Notes: a model not told the origin generated them from the sequence alone. A stretch of DNA of 64,000 nucleotides from Pectinophora gossypiella (GCF_024362695.1 NC_065404.1:14486604-14550603), one strand, 5' to 3'. Shown: positions 21,313 to 31,958, counted from the stretch's first letter. Program-made: numbers and translations.

Positions 21313-21540
21313 TAGTCTCAGTGCGCGGTAAAAATTTGATCTGTCAAAAGTACGTAAGCTAGTGTTGTGACAGGCTTTTCGGCGGGAAACGGGAACGGGA
21401 CAGTTGCTTTCTTCATTGAGTAATCTAAATAATTAATACGAAGTGGTGTTTTGTGGTTAATGATCGCATTAAGTTAGTCGGAAGACATTCGCGAGTGTTA
21501 TTATATTGGAGTATTCAATAAACAAAGTGTATCTGCCTAT

Positions 21541-21776
21541 TTTCGCTTCGTGCCGGGAAGCCGCTTCATAACTCAAAAGTTTATGCGGACTTTTGAGTTA
21601 ATTCGTTTGGGGTTCGGAGTAGGAGTCTACTCCGAGGGTGGGGGCTTAGGTTTCATCATCATCACCTTTCATCATTTCATTAATCATCAAGAAAAAAAAT
21701 ACGTCAGACATGGCTGTATGGGCATAGTACCCTTTGCCTTACCCTTCGGGGAAAACCAAAACAAAAAAAAAATAGT
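21541..21776 (+). repeat. dispersed lepidopteran repeat with A-rich tail
   Basis: Contains GGAGTAGGAGTCTACTCCGA (itself a palindrome), TTTCATCATCATCACCTTTC, ATACGTCAGACATGGCTGTA and CCTTACCCTTCGGGGAAAAC before an A-rich end. I recognise the arrangement as a common moth repeat. Its class is unclear to me. Confidence 0.5.
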
Positions 21777-22292
21777 TTTGTGACATTTATTAGCATAAAA
21801 AATAATAATAAAGTTTATTTAGGTAAAACCATAGCATACAATAGCATAGCATAGTGATGCATCATTCGATATTAAGTCGATCGATTCTGTTCTATCTAAC
21901 ATTAGGTACTTATATGAAAGAAAGTATCATAAAAACACATTTTCTCGTAATTAGTTTCGAGTTAAAGGTAACATATTTTTTTGCAAATTATTATACCTAT
22001 TTAATCAGTTGGCACTGAAAAAAAAATATCCCCTTTATGATTATGACGTAGCGTGACTAAATACATGCGCGTGAGTTTTATTTTCATATACTTATCAACT
22101 GTTTTGTTGACTTGTTATGTTGCTACGTCACTTATCATTGATTGCTCTTGGTAATCAGGGACAACGTAATTGGTTATCAATTGGTTGATAGTGTCGATTG
22201 AACTAAGTACTTACTCGTTTAGCTGGTGTAGTTTAGTGTACTATCAAGTTGTACCTACTTATTAGTGTAGCTTTTTTTGTATATACTTAATA

Positions 22293-22470
22293 TATTCAAA
22301 TTCATAAATATCTTTATTTAGTAGGTAACATAGTTACACTTTAAATCGTCATATTTTACATAACCAACGTCTCATCCGCCTAAAGTTACTGCTGCTCCTC
22401 ATAACCTATATAGCTGGGGAAAATAAGCTGCAAGAAAAACCTTGGCACAGGGCCCTAGACGTACTTTACG
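22293..22470 (-). repeat. LINE-a 3' end
   Basis: Begins on the plus strand with AATTCATAAATATCTTTATT and runs through the ACACTTTAAATCGTCATATT and GCACAGGGCCCTAGACGTAC blocks. Confidence 0.75.
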
Positions 22471-22752
22471 TGTTGAATGTTTTCCGTGTACATTATAGTT
22501 ATGATCATTAAATAAATTATTAGATTATAGATTTTATTATCTTGTATCTAAGGCCTCTATCTTTATAATTTGTAGTTCGTCTGCCTATAGAAGTTACCAT
22601 ACATATCGCTGATAAACACGCAGATAATGACGCATCGATTCAATTCCTCTAAAAAAATTACAATTGTCAAGTAGGTGCCTAAAACTGTTATTGATACTAT
22701 TATTGATATCTGAGATTTACTAACTCATGTGTTTCTGTCTGTTTGTTCTTAG

Positions 22753-22865
22753 GTTACACTCTATCGATCATTTGGCCTAAACTTCTGGAGCTCCTGTACA
22801 CTGAAAATGTATATTTCCTAACCCTGACGCTGGCAGAATTGTCCCTGTCGACAGAAGCCATTTAG
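22753..22865 (+). CDS. candidate exon B (terminal) of an unidentified plus-strand gene
   Basis: The acceptor TCTGTTTGTTCTTAG is followed by GT and then an open frame YTLSIIWPKLLELLYTENVY, FLTLTLAELSLSTEAI, stop TAG at 22863. Joined to exon A the junction codon is G+GT (Gly), in frame. A GTATAT at 22809 could end it earlier instead. Leucine-rich and hydrophobic. No family recognised, and no poly(A) signal is obvious close by. Confidence 0.3.
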
Positions 22866-23389
22866 GAGAAAAAAAATCTGAGATTGAAACTATCATTCAG
22901 GTTATCATTGAATTGATAGGCAGTTCAGTGTCTAGTGAGATACTGATTTAGACAAGTAGCCACGCCTAAGTGTAGAATAAGTCAAATGAAAAAGAACTAG
23001 GCCACAGGCTTTATAATAACAGTCCAAACGCGTGCCAAAACTAGTCCCCTGTTGTATAATTTTGGCCACAACCTAAAATCAACCCTAAAAACCGTCACTC
23101 GTCAATGAGCACTCCCAAATAACCCGCACCTTCCCCACGGGAGCTCTGTTGCCTAATGAAAAAACATCAAATTCCATTATTGATGAAGTACCAAAACTTT
23201 AATAGGGTTAAATACTGATATTTTTGGGTCTGAATTTGCGAATTTTGAAGTTTATTTAGTTAAGTAGTTAATGATTTTGATCTATTCCATTTAAGTTATC
23301 GTGAATTTAGGGATTCTATTTAGGTATGACTCTTGGAGACAAGAAAGGAATTCTAGTTTTGGAACTCAGTAGATCAAGCTTGCATTAGA
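22866..23389. other. no supported feature
   Basis: Single-copy-looking AT-rich DNA. Nothing recognised. Confidence 0.4.
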
Positions 23390-23400
23390 TTATAATTAAT

Positions 23401-23561
23401 ACACATAATAACGGGTTCTTACCGCGTTTGACGGGATGGCAGTCATCCCGTGATCATGGCACTTGCAACAGTGTCGAAATATCGGGAGTCTCATATCCCT
23501 ATTTCAAACGCGGTAAGAACCCGTTATTATGTGTTTTAATTATGATAATAACCGCGTAAAC
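23401..23561. mobile_element. MITE-R copy 1
   Basis: Arms of about 31 bp (ACACATAATAACGGGTTCTT ACCGCG...) at 23401-23431 and inverted at 23503-23533. Beyond the right arm comes TTTAATTATGATAATAACCG CGTAAAC, which recurs in opposite orientation beside copy 2. The loop carries GGGATGGCAGTCATCCC, a small hairpin. Confidence 0.8.
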
Positions 23562-23562
23562 C

Positions 23563-24299
23563 TAAAACAATTGCATTAGATTGCTACAAAATATACGCAA
23601 TACGGATTTTTCTGCCTGTAGCTGACTCTATTTGCGCTAATCAGGAGTTTGGAGCTACATTTGTAAAATTAGAGTCTCACATGTTTTTACAAAGGCACAA
23701 AAGGTGACAAAACCCTCAATAATATTACATACTTACTTACCTAATAAAATTGCAATATTTTAAAAAAATACCAGTACAATATCGACGTCGTCACACGTCG
23801 GTTTTAACGCCTGTACTTCACGACATTCCCTAGGGACGAGCAGTTTATTAATCAGAAATAATAATTCACTGGTAATGTACGGTCGAAGCGCGTGTAACTG
23901 ATAAACATCTCCACGCCAAAGGGTTGCAGACCGGTTACATGAGTAACGAGTTTAACACTTATTTAAAAGGACAGTTTACTACTTTCAGTTTTCCTCAATT
24001 TGTTGATACATATTAAAGTTGCAAAAGGAAAACTAATGAAATGGGAATTGAAGATGAATGTTATACAGTGCTAAATCGATTGGCTAAGATCGTCTCTTAG
24101 CCATACTTTTACGTACTTTGTCACAATAATTTACATGACTCATCATTGTCCATCTTAGGACATTATGAAGTAAGGCTACAAATTGTTGACTGGGAGTCTA
24201 TAGCTTTGCCCATATCGATAGGGACTGTAGGCGTGCCTATGTAGTTGTATCTGTCGTGGTGTCCAAAAAATTGTAACATAACATAACATAGATAGATAA
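23563..24299. other. no supported feature
   Basis: Single-copy-looking. Nothing recognised on either strand. Confidence 0.4.
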
Positions 24300-24431
24300 A
24301 TAAGGCAGAGGTGTAGATACAGTAATATACGCCCACTCTTCGCCAGCTATGTTTAATTCCGTTATAATAGGGGGCGAGCCTACAGCGGCACAAATCTTAG
24401 AAAACACAATTATATGATCGAGACATGACGT
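24300..24431 (+). repeat. SINE-5 3' part
   Basis: Has GGCAGAGGTGTAGATACAGT, CCACTCTTCGCCAGCTATGT and TAATAGGGGGCGAGCCTAC. Confidence 0.65.
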
Positions 24432-25680
24432 CAAACTCATACCGTCAAATTAATTTACGCGTTCTGCAAATAGGGCTTTCACGGATTTAAAAAATGCATA
24501 ATTTGTATTTGGACTAAACTGACCAACATTTTGTAACCGACTCTACATAGATTTTTAATCCACACATCGCGGTCCCTAAGCACCTTAGCACTCAGGTAGC
24601 GAAAGAGTTACTTTTTTAATTAAACTAATCAGTTAATTCATTAAGGTGTGGTCGACGGTTAAATGGTGATTACTACTTGAGGTTTGGTTATCGAGCTTCA
24701 TATATCACAGGGTAGAAGCTCCCTTGAGAAAAGGAAGGCAGTTTTAAAGGCCCGCCTATGATGGAAATCTGTCTGTTTGGTTTTAACAGGTGCTTTCGTA
24801 GCTTCTTCTTTTATGTATGATTGTTTTACATCGTAGGGATATCATAATTATTATATAAGATCAATATGGGCCTCTTCAAGGCAAGAGTGAATAAGCACTT
24901 TATAGGTAAGCACGTTCCAGCGTCTACCATAATATTGTGCCTATCATTCGTAAAAAAAGAGATGTCCCGAATAGTGAATTCACAGAATAACCGAAATTTA
25001 TACAGTTTGACTATTACTGAACGGAACGTTTGGCTGAAATGTTCGGATCATTGGCTCTATGCGTCTAGTTGCTTTTGTCAAAACTCGTGTAGATACATAT
25101 AACAAGTTTTATGATAGCGAATCTAAAGCCACAATAAATTATATATTTTTTTTACTTGACATTGATTTGCCTCAGATGGAATTAATTGTAATTCTTGCAC
25201 AGATACATATACTTATCGGCAAATTGAGTACAGGAAATAAAAATACCTGCGAAGATAACCTTGTTTCCAATTTGCCGATCAAAGGTCAATAGCAGAACTG
25301 GGGCTTCGTCATTTTGATTTGATTAGTCAAGGTTTCTGTACAGCATACGTTGTGCATAGGTACATAGTGTATGATGACTAGCTTACATTATAAATTTCAG
25401 CTTTCCAAGACATCTGAATGTACTTACCTTATAAATTATGATGATCGTTAGTCAGTCAGTGTGACAGAGAATCAGTGAGTGTCAAAATCGGGGCTTTTTA
25501 CATAACAATAAAATATAAAGTATGCTATGCATTTGAAACTTTATATATTTAATAAGTCTATTGTCGATTATGTATCCTGAGAATTTATGTTTATCTGGTA
25601 TAATCCAAAACTGAGTTATGAGGGTTCAAAAATAGACGAAACGTTTCGAGAAAAAGTATGTAGTGTCCTGCTCTTGTGCT
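24432..25680. other. no supported feature over 1.2 kb
   Basis: The longest quiet stretch in the left half. Two overlapping 77-78-codon plus frames (24866-25292) lack splice or start support and have random-looking composition. Nothing else was found. Confidence 0.35.
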
Positions 25681-25699
25681 TCGCTTAGCTAGTCTTGGC

Positions 25700-25719
25700 G
25701 GGGGCACTCCCGTGCCCCC
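25700..25719. repeat. perfect GC hairpin
   Basis: GGGGGCAC-TCCC-GTGCCCCC, an 8-bp stem with a 4-base loop, unusually GC-rich for this region. It sits at the end of a CTTCGCTTAGCTAGTCTTGG segment that looks like a mobile-element end. Confidence 0.55.
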
Positions 25720-25913
25720 AGATAGATATGTAGGTACCTTAATGTGTTTTTTTTTGTAGTACGAAATGATAACCATAAGTACCTATTTAATCATAATAAT
25801 GATAATCATAATGTAATCATTTTTGTTCATAACTTTGTTACACGTCAAATACATACCGTAACATACCGATGACCGTTACGTACTAAACAAAAACCTCTTT
25901 TAAATCCAATATT

Positions 25914-25985
25914 TAGGCTATTATATTTCACTTTAGTATTAACTAGTATTAGTATTAACTAAAGTGAAAAACAATAGCCAAATAG
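25914..25985. repeat. 72-bp palindrome
   Basis: TATTTAGGCTATTATATTTC and its inverse (…TGAAAAACAATAGCCAAATA) pair, with TTCACTTTAGT/ACTAAAGTGAA and GTATTAAC repeats inside. Nearly perfect. Confidence 0.65.
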
Positions 25986-26245
25986 AATTTAAAATAAGTA
26001 CTTTCTAAGCCGATTTAAAATACTGTTGTCTTGTCAAAATTATTAATACTAAATCTATAATCAGCATGTGAATATTGCGCAACTTTCCAATGTAGGTATA
26101 TGTGTAAGTAGGTCGATAGATTTCAAAAAATGAAGCTATCTCATCTAGTTTTACTTCTCTTTAGCCTCGTGTAAATTAATTTGGCTGGCTGACAAAACTG
26201 TCTGGTGAGACAATGTGTACGCAAAATTGGCCGCGCTATGCAAGC

Positions 26246-26317
26246 GGTTCCATGGTGTAACGGTTAGCACTCTGGACTCTGAATCCAGCGATCCGAGTTC
26301 AAATCTCGGTGGAACCT
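26246..26317 (+). tRNA. tRNA-Gln (CUG anticodon)
   Basis: 72 nt. Acceptor stem GGTTCCA/TGGAACC with discriminator T, D-arm with GTAACGGTTAGCAC, anticodon stem CTGGA/TCCAG around loop CTCTGAA (anticodon CTG), and T-arm CCGAG-TTCAAAT-CTCGG. All stems pair. A Pol III terminator TTTT lies at 26321. It is the only CUG reader of the set; the other three are UUG. Confidence 0.95.
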
Positions 26318-26747
26318 GACTTTTGTTAATTTCATTTGTTTTCTCTAATTCTTCCAGATTATATGAATTGGACATGATTGATTGATTGGATATGTAAGTA
26401 TAATGGTTTTTGTAGCAGTGATGCCATAATTTGAAAAATATTTAGCAGCTATTTTATTTTCAAAATAATTTTAATTGTAAAAGTTTCTACATCTAGAGAA
26501 GATTACAATTGTCTATCTTATTGTTATTACTTACACATTAAAATCTGTCTGTTAGCTGCAAAGTGTCTTATAGACACCTTGTGGCTCTGCCCACCACGAA
26601 TTGAACGCGGCGTGACTGAAGTATGTATGTAATATTAATATTGTTTTTAATTATGATTAGAAGTGTTATTTATTCTTTATTTACTTATTTAGGTACACGT
26701 ACAGCAATACATAAGTTTTTATAGACAGCATTATTAAAATTATAACG

Positions 26748-27014
26748 GCCTCTGTGGTCCAGTGGTTGAGCGTTGAACTCACGATTAGGAGGACGTACCA
26801 TAAAAATTACTTTATGATCCCTACTTTGGTTAGGACATTACAGATGCTTCAGAAGGCACGTTAAGCCGTTGGTCCCGGTTACTACTTACTGATGTAAGTG
26901 TGTGGTTGTTCCATGAGCCATGTCAGGTGCATTTGGTGGCTCAATAATAACTCTGACACCAGGGTTGATGAGGTTGGTAATTCACCTCACACCCACACGA
27001 TCGAAGAGGATAAA
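26748..27014 (+). repeat. SINE-1 with defective head
   Basis: Head CGGCCTCTGTGGTCCAGTGG; the B-box region is deleted (AGGAGGACGTACCATAAAAA). The body continues to CACACGATCGAAGAGG. Confidence 0.8.
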
Positions 27015-27169
27015 AATTATAATGTGGTATATATATAGCATTTACCGTAAATGAACAAACAATAAACAGCAAGTGTTGACCAACAGATAGTCTCCTGACC
27101 TTGGGCCTTAGCCAAGTGGCAAATGATTATGACGATCGAGAGTGACAGTGATAAAAAATACATTGTTTT

Positions 27170-27328
27170 AAGTTTACGCGGTTATTATCATAATTAAAGC
27201 ACATAATAACGGGTTCTTACCGCGTTTAAATGGGGATATGGGTATGGGTATGGGTGGTGGGGGTAATATCGGGAGTCTCATATCCCCATTTAAACGCGGT
27301 AAGAACCCGTTATTATGTGCTTTAATTA
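27170..27328. mobile_element. MITE-R copy 2, 50-bp perfect arms
   Basis: Arms 27191-27240 and 27279-27328 are perfect inverted copies (TAATTAAAGCACATAATAAC … GGGGATATG), separated by a 38-bp loop with GGTATGGGTATGGGTGGTGG. The outer GTTTACGCGGTTATTATCA at 27170 matches the flank of copy 1 reversed, so it belongs to the element. It is in opposite orientation to copy 1. Confidence 0.85.
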
Positions 27329-27402
27329 GTGATAAAAAATGGTGATTGGCATGTCACCTTATTGCAATCCTGAACATTTTTACCACTGTCATTGTCGATT
27401 GT

Positions 27403-27456
27403 TCCGGGTGAGAGCCCTCAGCGGTCCCCATTTGTCCGGCCAAGTGGTTAATACAA
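27403..27456 (-). repeat. rep-G scrap
   Basis: GGGTGAGAGCCCTCAGCGGT and CCCCATTTGTCCGGCCAAGT, reversed relative to the full copy. Confidence 0.65.
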
Positions 27457-27476
27457 TTCGATTTAGGCATATTAGG

Positions 27477-27616
27477 GCTAATTCTCATTATGGCAACCGA
27501 CTCGCAAATGGACTACTTCTCATTATGGCAACTTCTTATTTTGGCTACTTCTCATTTTGGCTACTTCTCACTTGGGCTTCTTCTCACTAGGGCTACTTCT
27601 CATTAGGGCTACTTCT
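27477..27616 (+). repeat. degenerate 16-17-bp tandem repeat
   Basis: About seven imperfect units of CTACTTCTCATTTTGGG type (variants …CATTATGGC, …CACTAGGG, …CATTAGGG). Units drift from AT-rich to GGG-ended along the array. Confidence 0.65.
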
Positions 27617-27724
27617 GAAATTTCGGGAATGTTTATTGAAATTTGTGTCAAAAAAAAGCTGTCTATTGTCATAATCGTTTGTACCTTCGCTGCAGTCCCT
27701 TGTATGTCTCACAACATTGAAAAT

Positions 27725-27800
27725 AATACTCACATAAACAGCCTATATACGTTTCCACTGCTGGGCACAGGCGTCCCCTCAATCAACCGGAGGGGGTAAC
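27725..27800 (-). repeat. SINE-2 3' end
   Basis: AACAGCCTATATACG, then CCACTGCTGGGCACAGGCG and CAATCAACCGGAGGGGG, running into the poly-G tract. Confidence 0.75.
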
Positions 27801-27801
27801 C

Positions 27802-27818
27802 GGGGGGGGGGGGGGGGG
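27802..27818 (+). repeat. 17-base poly-G run
   Basis: Seventeen consecutive G between a SINE-2 end and MITE-Q. Its length may be an assembly or sequencing approximation. Confidence 0.7.
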
Positions 27819-27831
27819 AAATAATACTTGT

Positions 27832-27985
27832 GGGGCTAAAATGGCCACATCGAAGCAATGCGTCTAAAAATGCAATATTATACATTATACATACAAAAGT
27901 AGGTAAGTGCGCAATGCAAACAAATGTCAAATTGCAATATTGCTTTTTTAGATGAATTGTTTCGCCGTGGGCTTTTTAACCCCCC
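27832..27985. mobile_element. MITE-Q copy 2
   Basis: Ends GGGGCTAAAATGGCCACATC and GGGCTTTTTAACCCCCC. It is more diverged than the copy at 6730, with an ATTATACATTATACAT insertion. Confidence 0.75.
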
Positions 27986-27988
27986 TGC

Positions 27989-28151
27989 CGGGTCTGTATG
28001 ACAACCGCCCCGCGCGCGGTGCGAATTATATCGAGGCCTTCGACCAATAGCCGATTGACGTCAATCTACGTGGATAACATTCGCATCGGTCCAAGCGCTC
28101 GATATACTTAACCCGCGCCGCGCGCAGCGTGGTTGTCATGCAGACTCGGCT
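27989..28151. mobile_element. MITE-S, GC-rich
   Basis: The left end GGGTCTGTATGACAACCGCC and right end GGTTGTCATGCAGACTC are inverted. The pairing continues through GCGCGCGGTGCG/CGCGCCGCGCGC. 163 bp, in tail-to-head contact with MITE-Q. No other copy here. Confidence 0.7.
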
Positions 28152-28416
28152 GGTCTACTCATATGCATAATATGTGTGTGAACTGAACATCCTACTTCCG
28201 ACGTCGAAGTGTAATAAACATATGACCTTTCACGAGTTCAATTGATAATCAGAAAGTACGTCAAATAACAATCTTTGTGGTATGAAGGTGAAAAATAGTA
28301 AAGGCCAAAGTTCGACTGTCTACGCAAGATATACTAGGACAGAAGTAAAAATGAGGCGGTATTTATGGATTGCGTTGGTTTAGAAGCTTGATTTTTTACA
28401 GCTTCTAGGGACCACA

Positions 28417-28736
28417 CGGCCTCCGTGATCCAGCGTTGTGCTCACGATCTGGAGGTCCCGGGTTCGAATCCCGGTGGAGAAAAATCATAAAAATCACTTT
28501 GTGATCCCTAGTTTGGTTAGGACATTACAAGCTAATCACCTGTAATCAAAATTAAGATGATCCGTGCTTCGGAAGGCACGTTAAGCCGTTGGTCCCAGTT
28601 ACTACTTACTGATGTAAGTAAGTAATAGTTACATGAGCCATGTCAGGGGCCTTTGGTGGCTCAATAATAACTCTGACACCACGGTTGATGAGGTTGATAA
28701 TCCACCTCACCTCATACTACTACTACTACTTACTAT
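28417..28736 (+). repeat. SINE-1 with (TAC)n tail
   Basis: Head CGGCCTCCGTGATCCAGCG and B-box GGGTTCGAATCCCGGTGG are intact. The tail is a TACTACTACTACT run instead of the usual AGAAGA. It ends 20 bp before the next tRNA gene. Confidence 0.85.
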
Positions 28737-28756
28737 ACTTCGTCACTTTATCAAAC

Positions 28757-28828
28757 GGTTCCATGGTGTAATGGTTAGCACTCTGGACTTTGAATCCAGC
28801 GATCCGAGTTCAAATCTCGGTGGAACCT
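28757..28828 (+). tRNA. tRNA-Gln (UUG anticodon), copy 1
   Basis: 72 nt. The anticodon loop is CTTTGAA (TTG) in stem CTGGA/TCCAG. Acceptor, D and T arms match the CUG copy except for two bases. TTTT terminator at 28832. Confidence 0.95.
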
Positions 28829-29090
28829 GACTTTTGGTATTTTGAAAAAATAAAAAAAAGCAAACTGTAAAGCAATATAAATGAAAATGGAAAATAAATT
28901 TTTTGCCTTGTTTTTAATGGAAAAGATTTATGTTTTTGTACATGACATGTAGGTATTAAAAAAGTTGCTACCTTCTTCAATCATTCTAAAAAGGCGGTTT
29001 GACTTGACCGACATCTGACAATTTTTTTGGGTGGTCTATACCGGTTATAAAGATACTTTTACAATTTGTCAATGGAGGCTATTTTTTTTA

Positions 29091-29190
29091 TGCTGCCAGC
29101 CTGTTGGGCACTTGCCTCGATGTGACGCATTGGAGGAAGTGTTTTATTTATAAGATGTGTTTGTTTTGTTTTTAATTGTGGTGATTAAAT
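29091..29190 (+). repeat. rep-J fragment
   Basis: ATGCTGCCAGCCTGTTGGGC, CTCGATGTGACGCATTGGAG and TTATTTATAAGATGTGTTTG are shared with 62047-62156, where the block precedes a THAP-like frame. It may be the 5' end of the same element. Confidence 0.6.
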
Positions 29191-29369
29191 GTATTTTAGC
29201 AATTATTTCAATGTATCTTGCATTTCAAGTATTTACTAGGTAATGGCAAACAACAAATGACATCAAAGTAGAAAGAATGACGACACTCGAGTGGCGCTAG
29301 TGTGGGGATTCTCTTAGGATAACCTAGTCAAATGAGCTACTTTTTAGGAAACATATTTGGTTTTATCGT

Positions 29370-29630
29370 GACTTATTGTAGATTTGTCGCAGATGGCATT
29401 AACTACTTGGCCGGACAAATGGGGAGCGCTGAAGGCTCTCACCCGGTACAACGTTTAAGACAACAGGCCTGAGGGTGCCCAGTTGGGCGCGAACCTCGGC
29501 TCAGGGCGTCGTCAGAAAAGAAAAATAGCGATAAGCACTGATTGAGGGAAATCGTCGACCACGCCGGTGGGGTCGGTATCGGGGTCCTGAAGTGTTTGGT
29601 GTCGCGAGCTGATTGGCTGTTTACGAAATA
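29370..29630 (+). repeat. rep-G, 5' and middle
   Basis: Runs from TCGTGACTTATTGTAG through GGGAGCGCTGAAGGCTCTCA, ACAACAGGCCTGAGGGTGCC, GGAAATCGTCGACCACGCCG and GTGTTTGGTGTCGCGAGCTG. It lacks the GAAAGAATTAATCGACCC stretch. Confidence 0.8.
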
Positions 29631-29699
29631 TCAAAACGATACATTTCTATGGAATTTGTTTAGAACTACATACGTAAGAATGGTTTTTTATTTTGGAAA

Positions 29700-29760
29700 A
29701 TGTAATTCTATAGTCTCTGCTTACCCCGGTGGGAAATAGGCGTGAGTTTATGTATGTATG
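29700..29760 (+). repeat. LINE-K extreme 3' end
   Basis: Translates NSIVSAYPGGK stop, then GCGTGAGTTTATGTATGTAT. The last ~60 bp of the element. Confidence 0.65.
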
Positions 29761-29924
29761 TATGTACATACGTATGACGTCATAGGTATATGAACGTGGT
29801 CAAATGTTGTACTCTTTGATAAGTAAGTACTTAATTCGTTTGTTTTTCGAGATTTCGTTTTTCGTGTTTTCGAATAATTATATACCCCGAGTAATAAGAA
29901 TAGGTGATCACGTGAGGTCTCAAC

Positions 29925-29982
29925 AGCGCCATCTATATTATTTTCGAGGAACGTAGCCTGGAAAGTCTCTCATTGTTTTGTC
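29925..29982 (+). repeat. rep-M copy
   Basis: CAGCGCCATCTATATTATTT, GAGGAACGTAGCCTGGAAAG, TCTCTCATTG. It abuts the TTA duplication of MITE-U, so MITE-U landed at or beside its end. Confidence 0.6.
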
Positions 29983-29985
29983 TTA

Positions 29986-30369
29986 GGGTGGTATTAATAA
30001 ACGAATCTCAGCTGAGACTGCCCCCAAGATCGTGCTCAAGTCCCTGTTTTATATGAGAACTGTCACATTGACATGATTGTTAGCGACACGAATTGCCATG
30101 TAATTATTTTAAAATAAAGCGGCAAGTATTTGGTGCGGGCAACCGACTCGGCGCTAGATGGCGCTCGCCGCGCCTGCGCGTCACTTCTTTTCGATTTTTT
30201 AAAATCTCTCTCTGGCTAACCTCTACGCCGCGAACCACGCTCTTCGGTTGCTCACACGCAAAAGCCATTTTATAGCGATCGACAAGTGTTTTTTCTGTTT
30301 TCCCCTCCTATATATAACAATGATCTTGAGGGCAGTCTCGAAGCTGAGTTTAGTTTATTAATACCACCC
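29986..30369. mobile_element. MITE-U, 384 bp, TTA target duplication
   Basis: Inverted ends GGGTGGTATTAATAAACGAA … TTTATTAATACCACCC extend about 40 bp with mismatches (TCAGCTGAGACTGCC / GGGCAGTCTCGAAGCTGA). Flanking TTA at 29983-29985 and 30370-30372 fits a PIF/Harbinger-type cut. The GC-rich core contains CTAGATGGCGCTCGCCGCGC. A decayed relative lies at 665. Confidence 0.8.
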
Positions 30370-30487
30370 TTAGAGAATCACAATACAGATAAGGTTGACT
30401 ACTAACGTACCACGATTAACCTAAGAACTTAAAACAGAAACAACAAATAAATTTAAATAAATACCCAATTCGGACTATCCATTTTAT

Positions 30488-30822
30488 TCTTCTCTTCTTC
30501 TTCTTATCGTGTGGGTTGTGAGTTGGAATACTAGCCTCATCAACCCTAGTGTCAGAGTTATTATTGAGCCGCCAAAGGCCCTTTGACATGGCTCATGTAG
30601 CGATTACTCACTTACATCAGTAAATAGTGACCGGGACCAACGGCTTAACGTGCCTTCCGAACCACGGATCATCTTACTTTCGGACAATCAGGTGATCAGC
30701 CTGTAATTTCCTAACCAAACTAGGGATCACTAAGTGATTTTTGTCATATGTCCTCACCGGGATTCGAACCCGGGGCCTCCGGATCGTGAGCCCAACGCTC
30801 AACCACTGGACCGCGGAGGCCG
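30488..30822 (-). repeat. SINE-1, full length
   Basis: From the AAGAAGAAGAGAAGA tail through the body to an intact B-box (GGGTTCGAATCCCGGTGAGG on the minus strand) and the GGCCTCCGCGGTCCAGTGG head. Confidence 0.85.
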
Positions 30823-31279
30823 TTTATCCATTTTGCTCAATTTAATGTACCACCTTCCTAACACGTCCACCGTAGATGCGTCAAGAGTAACCATAAATTT
30901 TGCACAAGTAGTGAACAGTCCCAAGATACCGCGTTTAACCCGTATTGTAACTTGATAAGATATTTATTGACGGGAATTCGAGAAATACAAAATGGCCGCT
31001 CTTCCCGACGTCGCTATAACGCGCACGTCCACTGGCATTCTACATTTTTATTTTGTCAATATTTAATGTGATGCCCGGAAGGTGTGGTATACATGAGAGG
31101 ATTGACAAAGTTATGTGTAGAGATATTTTAAAGTGGAATGAGTAGAACGGAGATGACCAAGCGGCAAATGATGATTGTTTTAACAGTCATAACATGCCGT
31201 TGGGCGCGACATGGAAGTAGATTAAAATATCACTTCCATCAACATCATCTCCATAGCGTCATGCCGTTTTGATGGACTA

Positions 31280-31370
31280 AACTTATTTATTTATTTGTAC
31301 ACAGTAAAACAGACACGGAATATACAATAAAACAGACAGTACAGGTAAGCTTATCTCTAAACAAAGAGAG
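31280..31370 (-). repeat. LINE 3' tail
   Basis: The minus strand reads CTTTGTTTAGAGATAAGC, CTGTTTTACTGTGTACAAAT and an AAATAAATAAG end. The rest of 30823-31632 holds nothing I can name. Confidence 0.45.
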
Positions 31371-31632
31371 GGCAATTACACCGAATTACGTATGGCAACC
31401 AACTCCGGCTTCCAATTGTGTGGCCAAATATTCAACACCGTTTCAAGAGCAAATCTTAATTTTTAGGAATCACCATGGAAGATGGCTGATCACCATTGAC
31501 GGTAGACATGACCATACGTTGCTCTACTTAATAGCATTTTGAAGAACCTTATATTATAAATATTGTACCCATAGTTGTTAAGTTGACTGGTACAAAAAAA
31601 TCATATTTACTTTACTTATTTTTTTTACTTCA

Positions 31633-31958
31633 GAGAGAGCCCATTCCCCATTCTACAGATACTTAGAGGAAGGTTTTTTGTCACATACGGCTTTAACTAC
31701 TTGGTCGAACAAATGAGCAGCGCTGAGCGCTTTTGCCTGGAATTGAGGAAGAAATGAACGTGGTTTTTACTCAAAATATTTCAAGGCACATCCCCAGTCG
31801 TCAGAGAACCCATTCCAGAGGAAGGTATTTTTTGACGCATTTTGGCTTTTACTACTTGGCTGGACCAATTGGGAGCGCTGAGTGCTCTCGCCCGGGATTG
31901 AGGAAGGAATGAACGTGGTTTTTATACAAAATATCTCAAGACGTATCCCCAGTCGTCA
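31633..31958 (+). repeat. two-copy ~160-bp tandem duplication
   Basis: Units 31633-31803 and 31804-31958 share CCCATTCC, AGAGGAAGGT, ACTACTTGG (a rep-G core), GAGCAGCGCTGAG/GGGAGCGCTGAG, GAATGAACGTGGTTTTTA, CAAAATAT and CCCCAGTCGTCA, with many substitutions. An old duplication built around a rep-G fragment. Confidence 0.75.
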
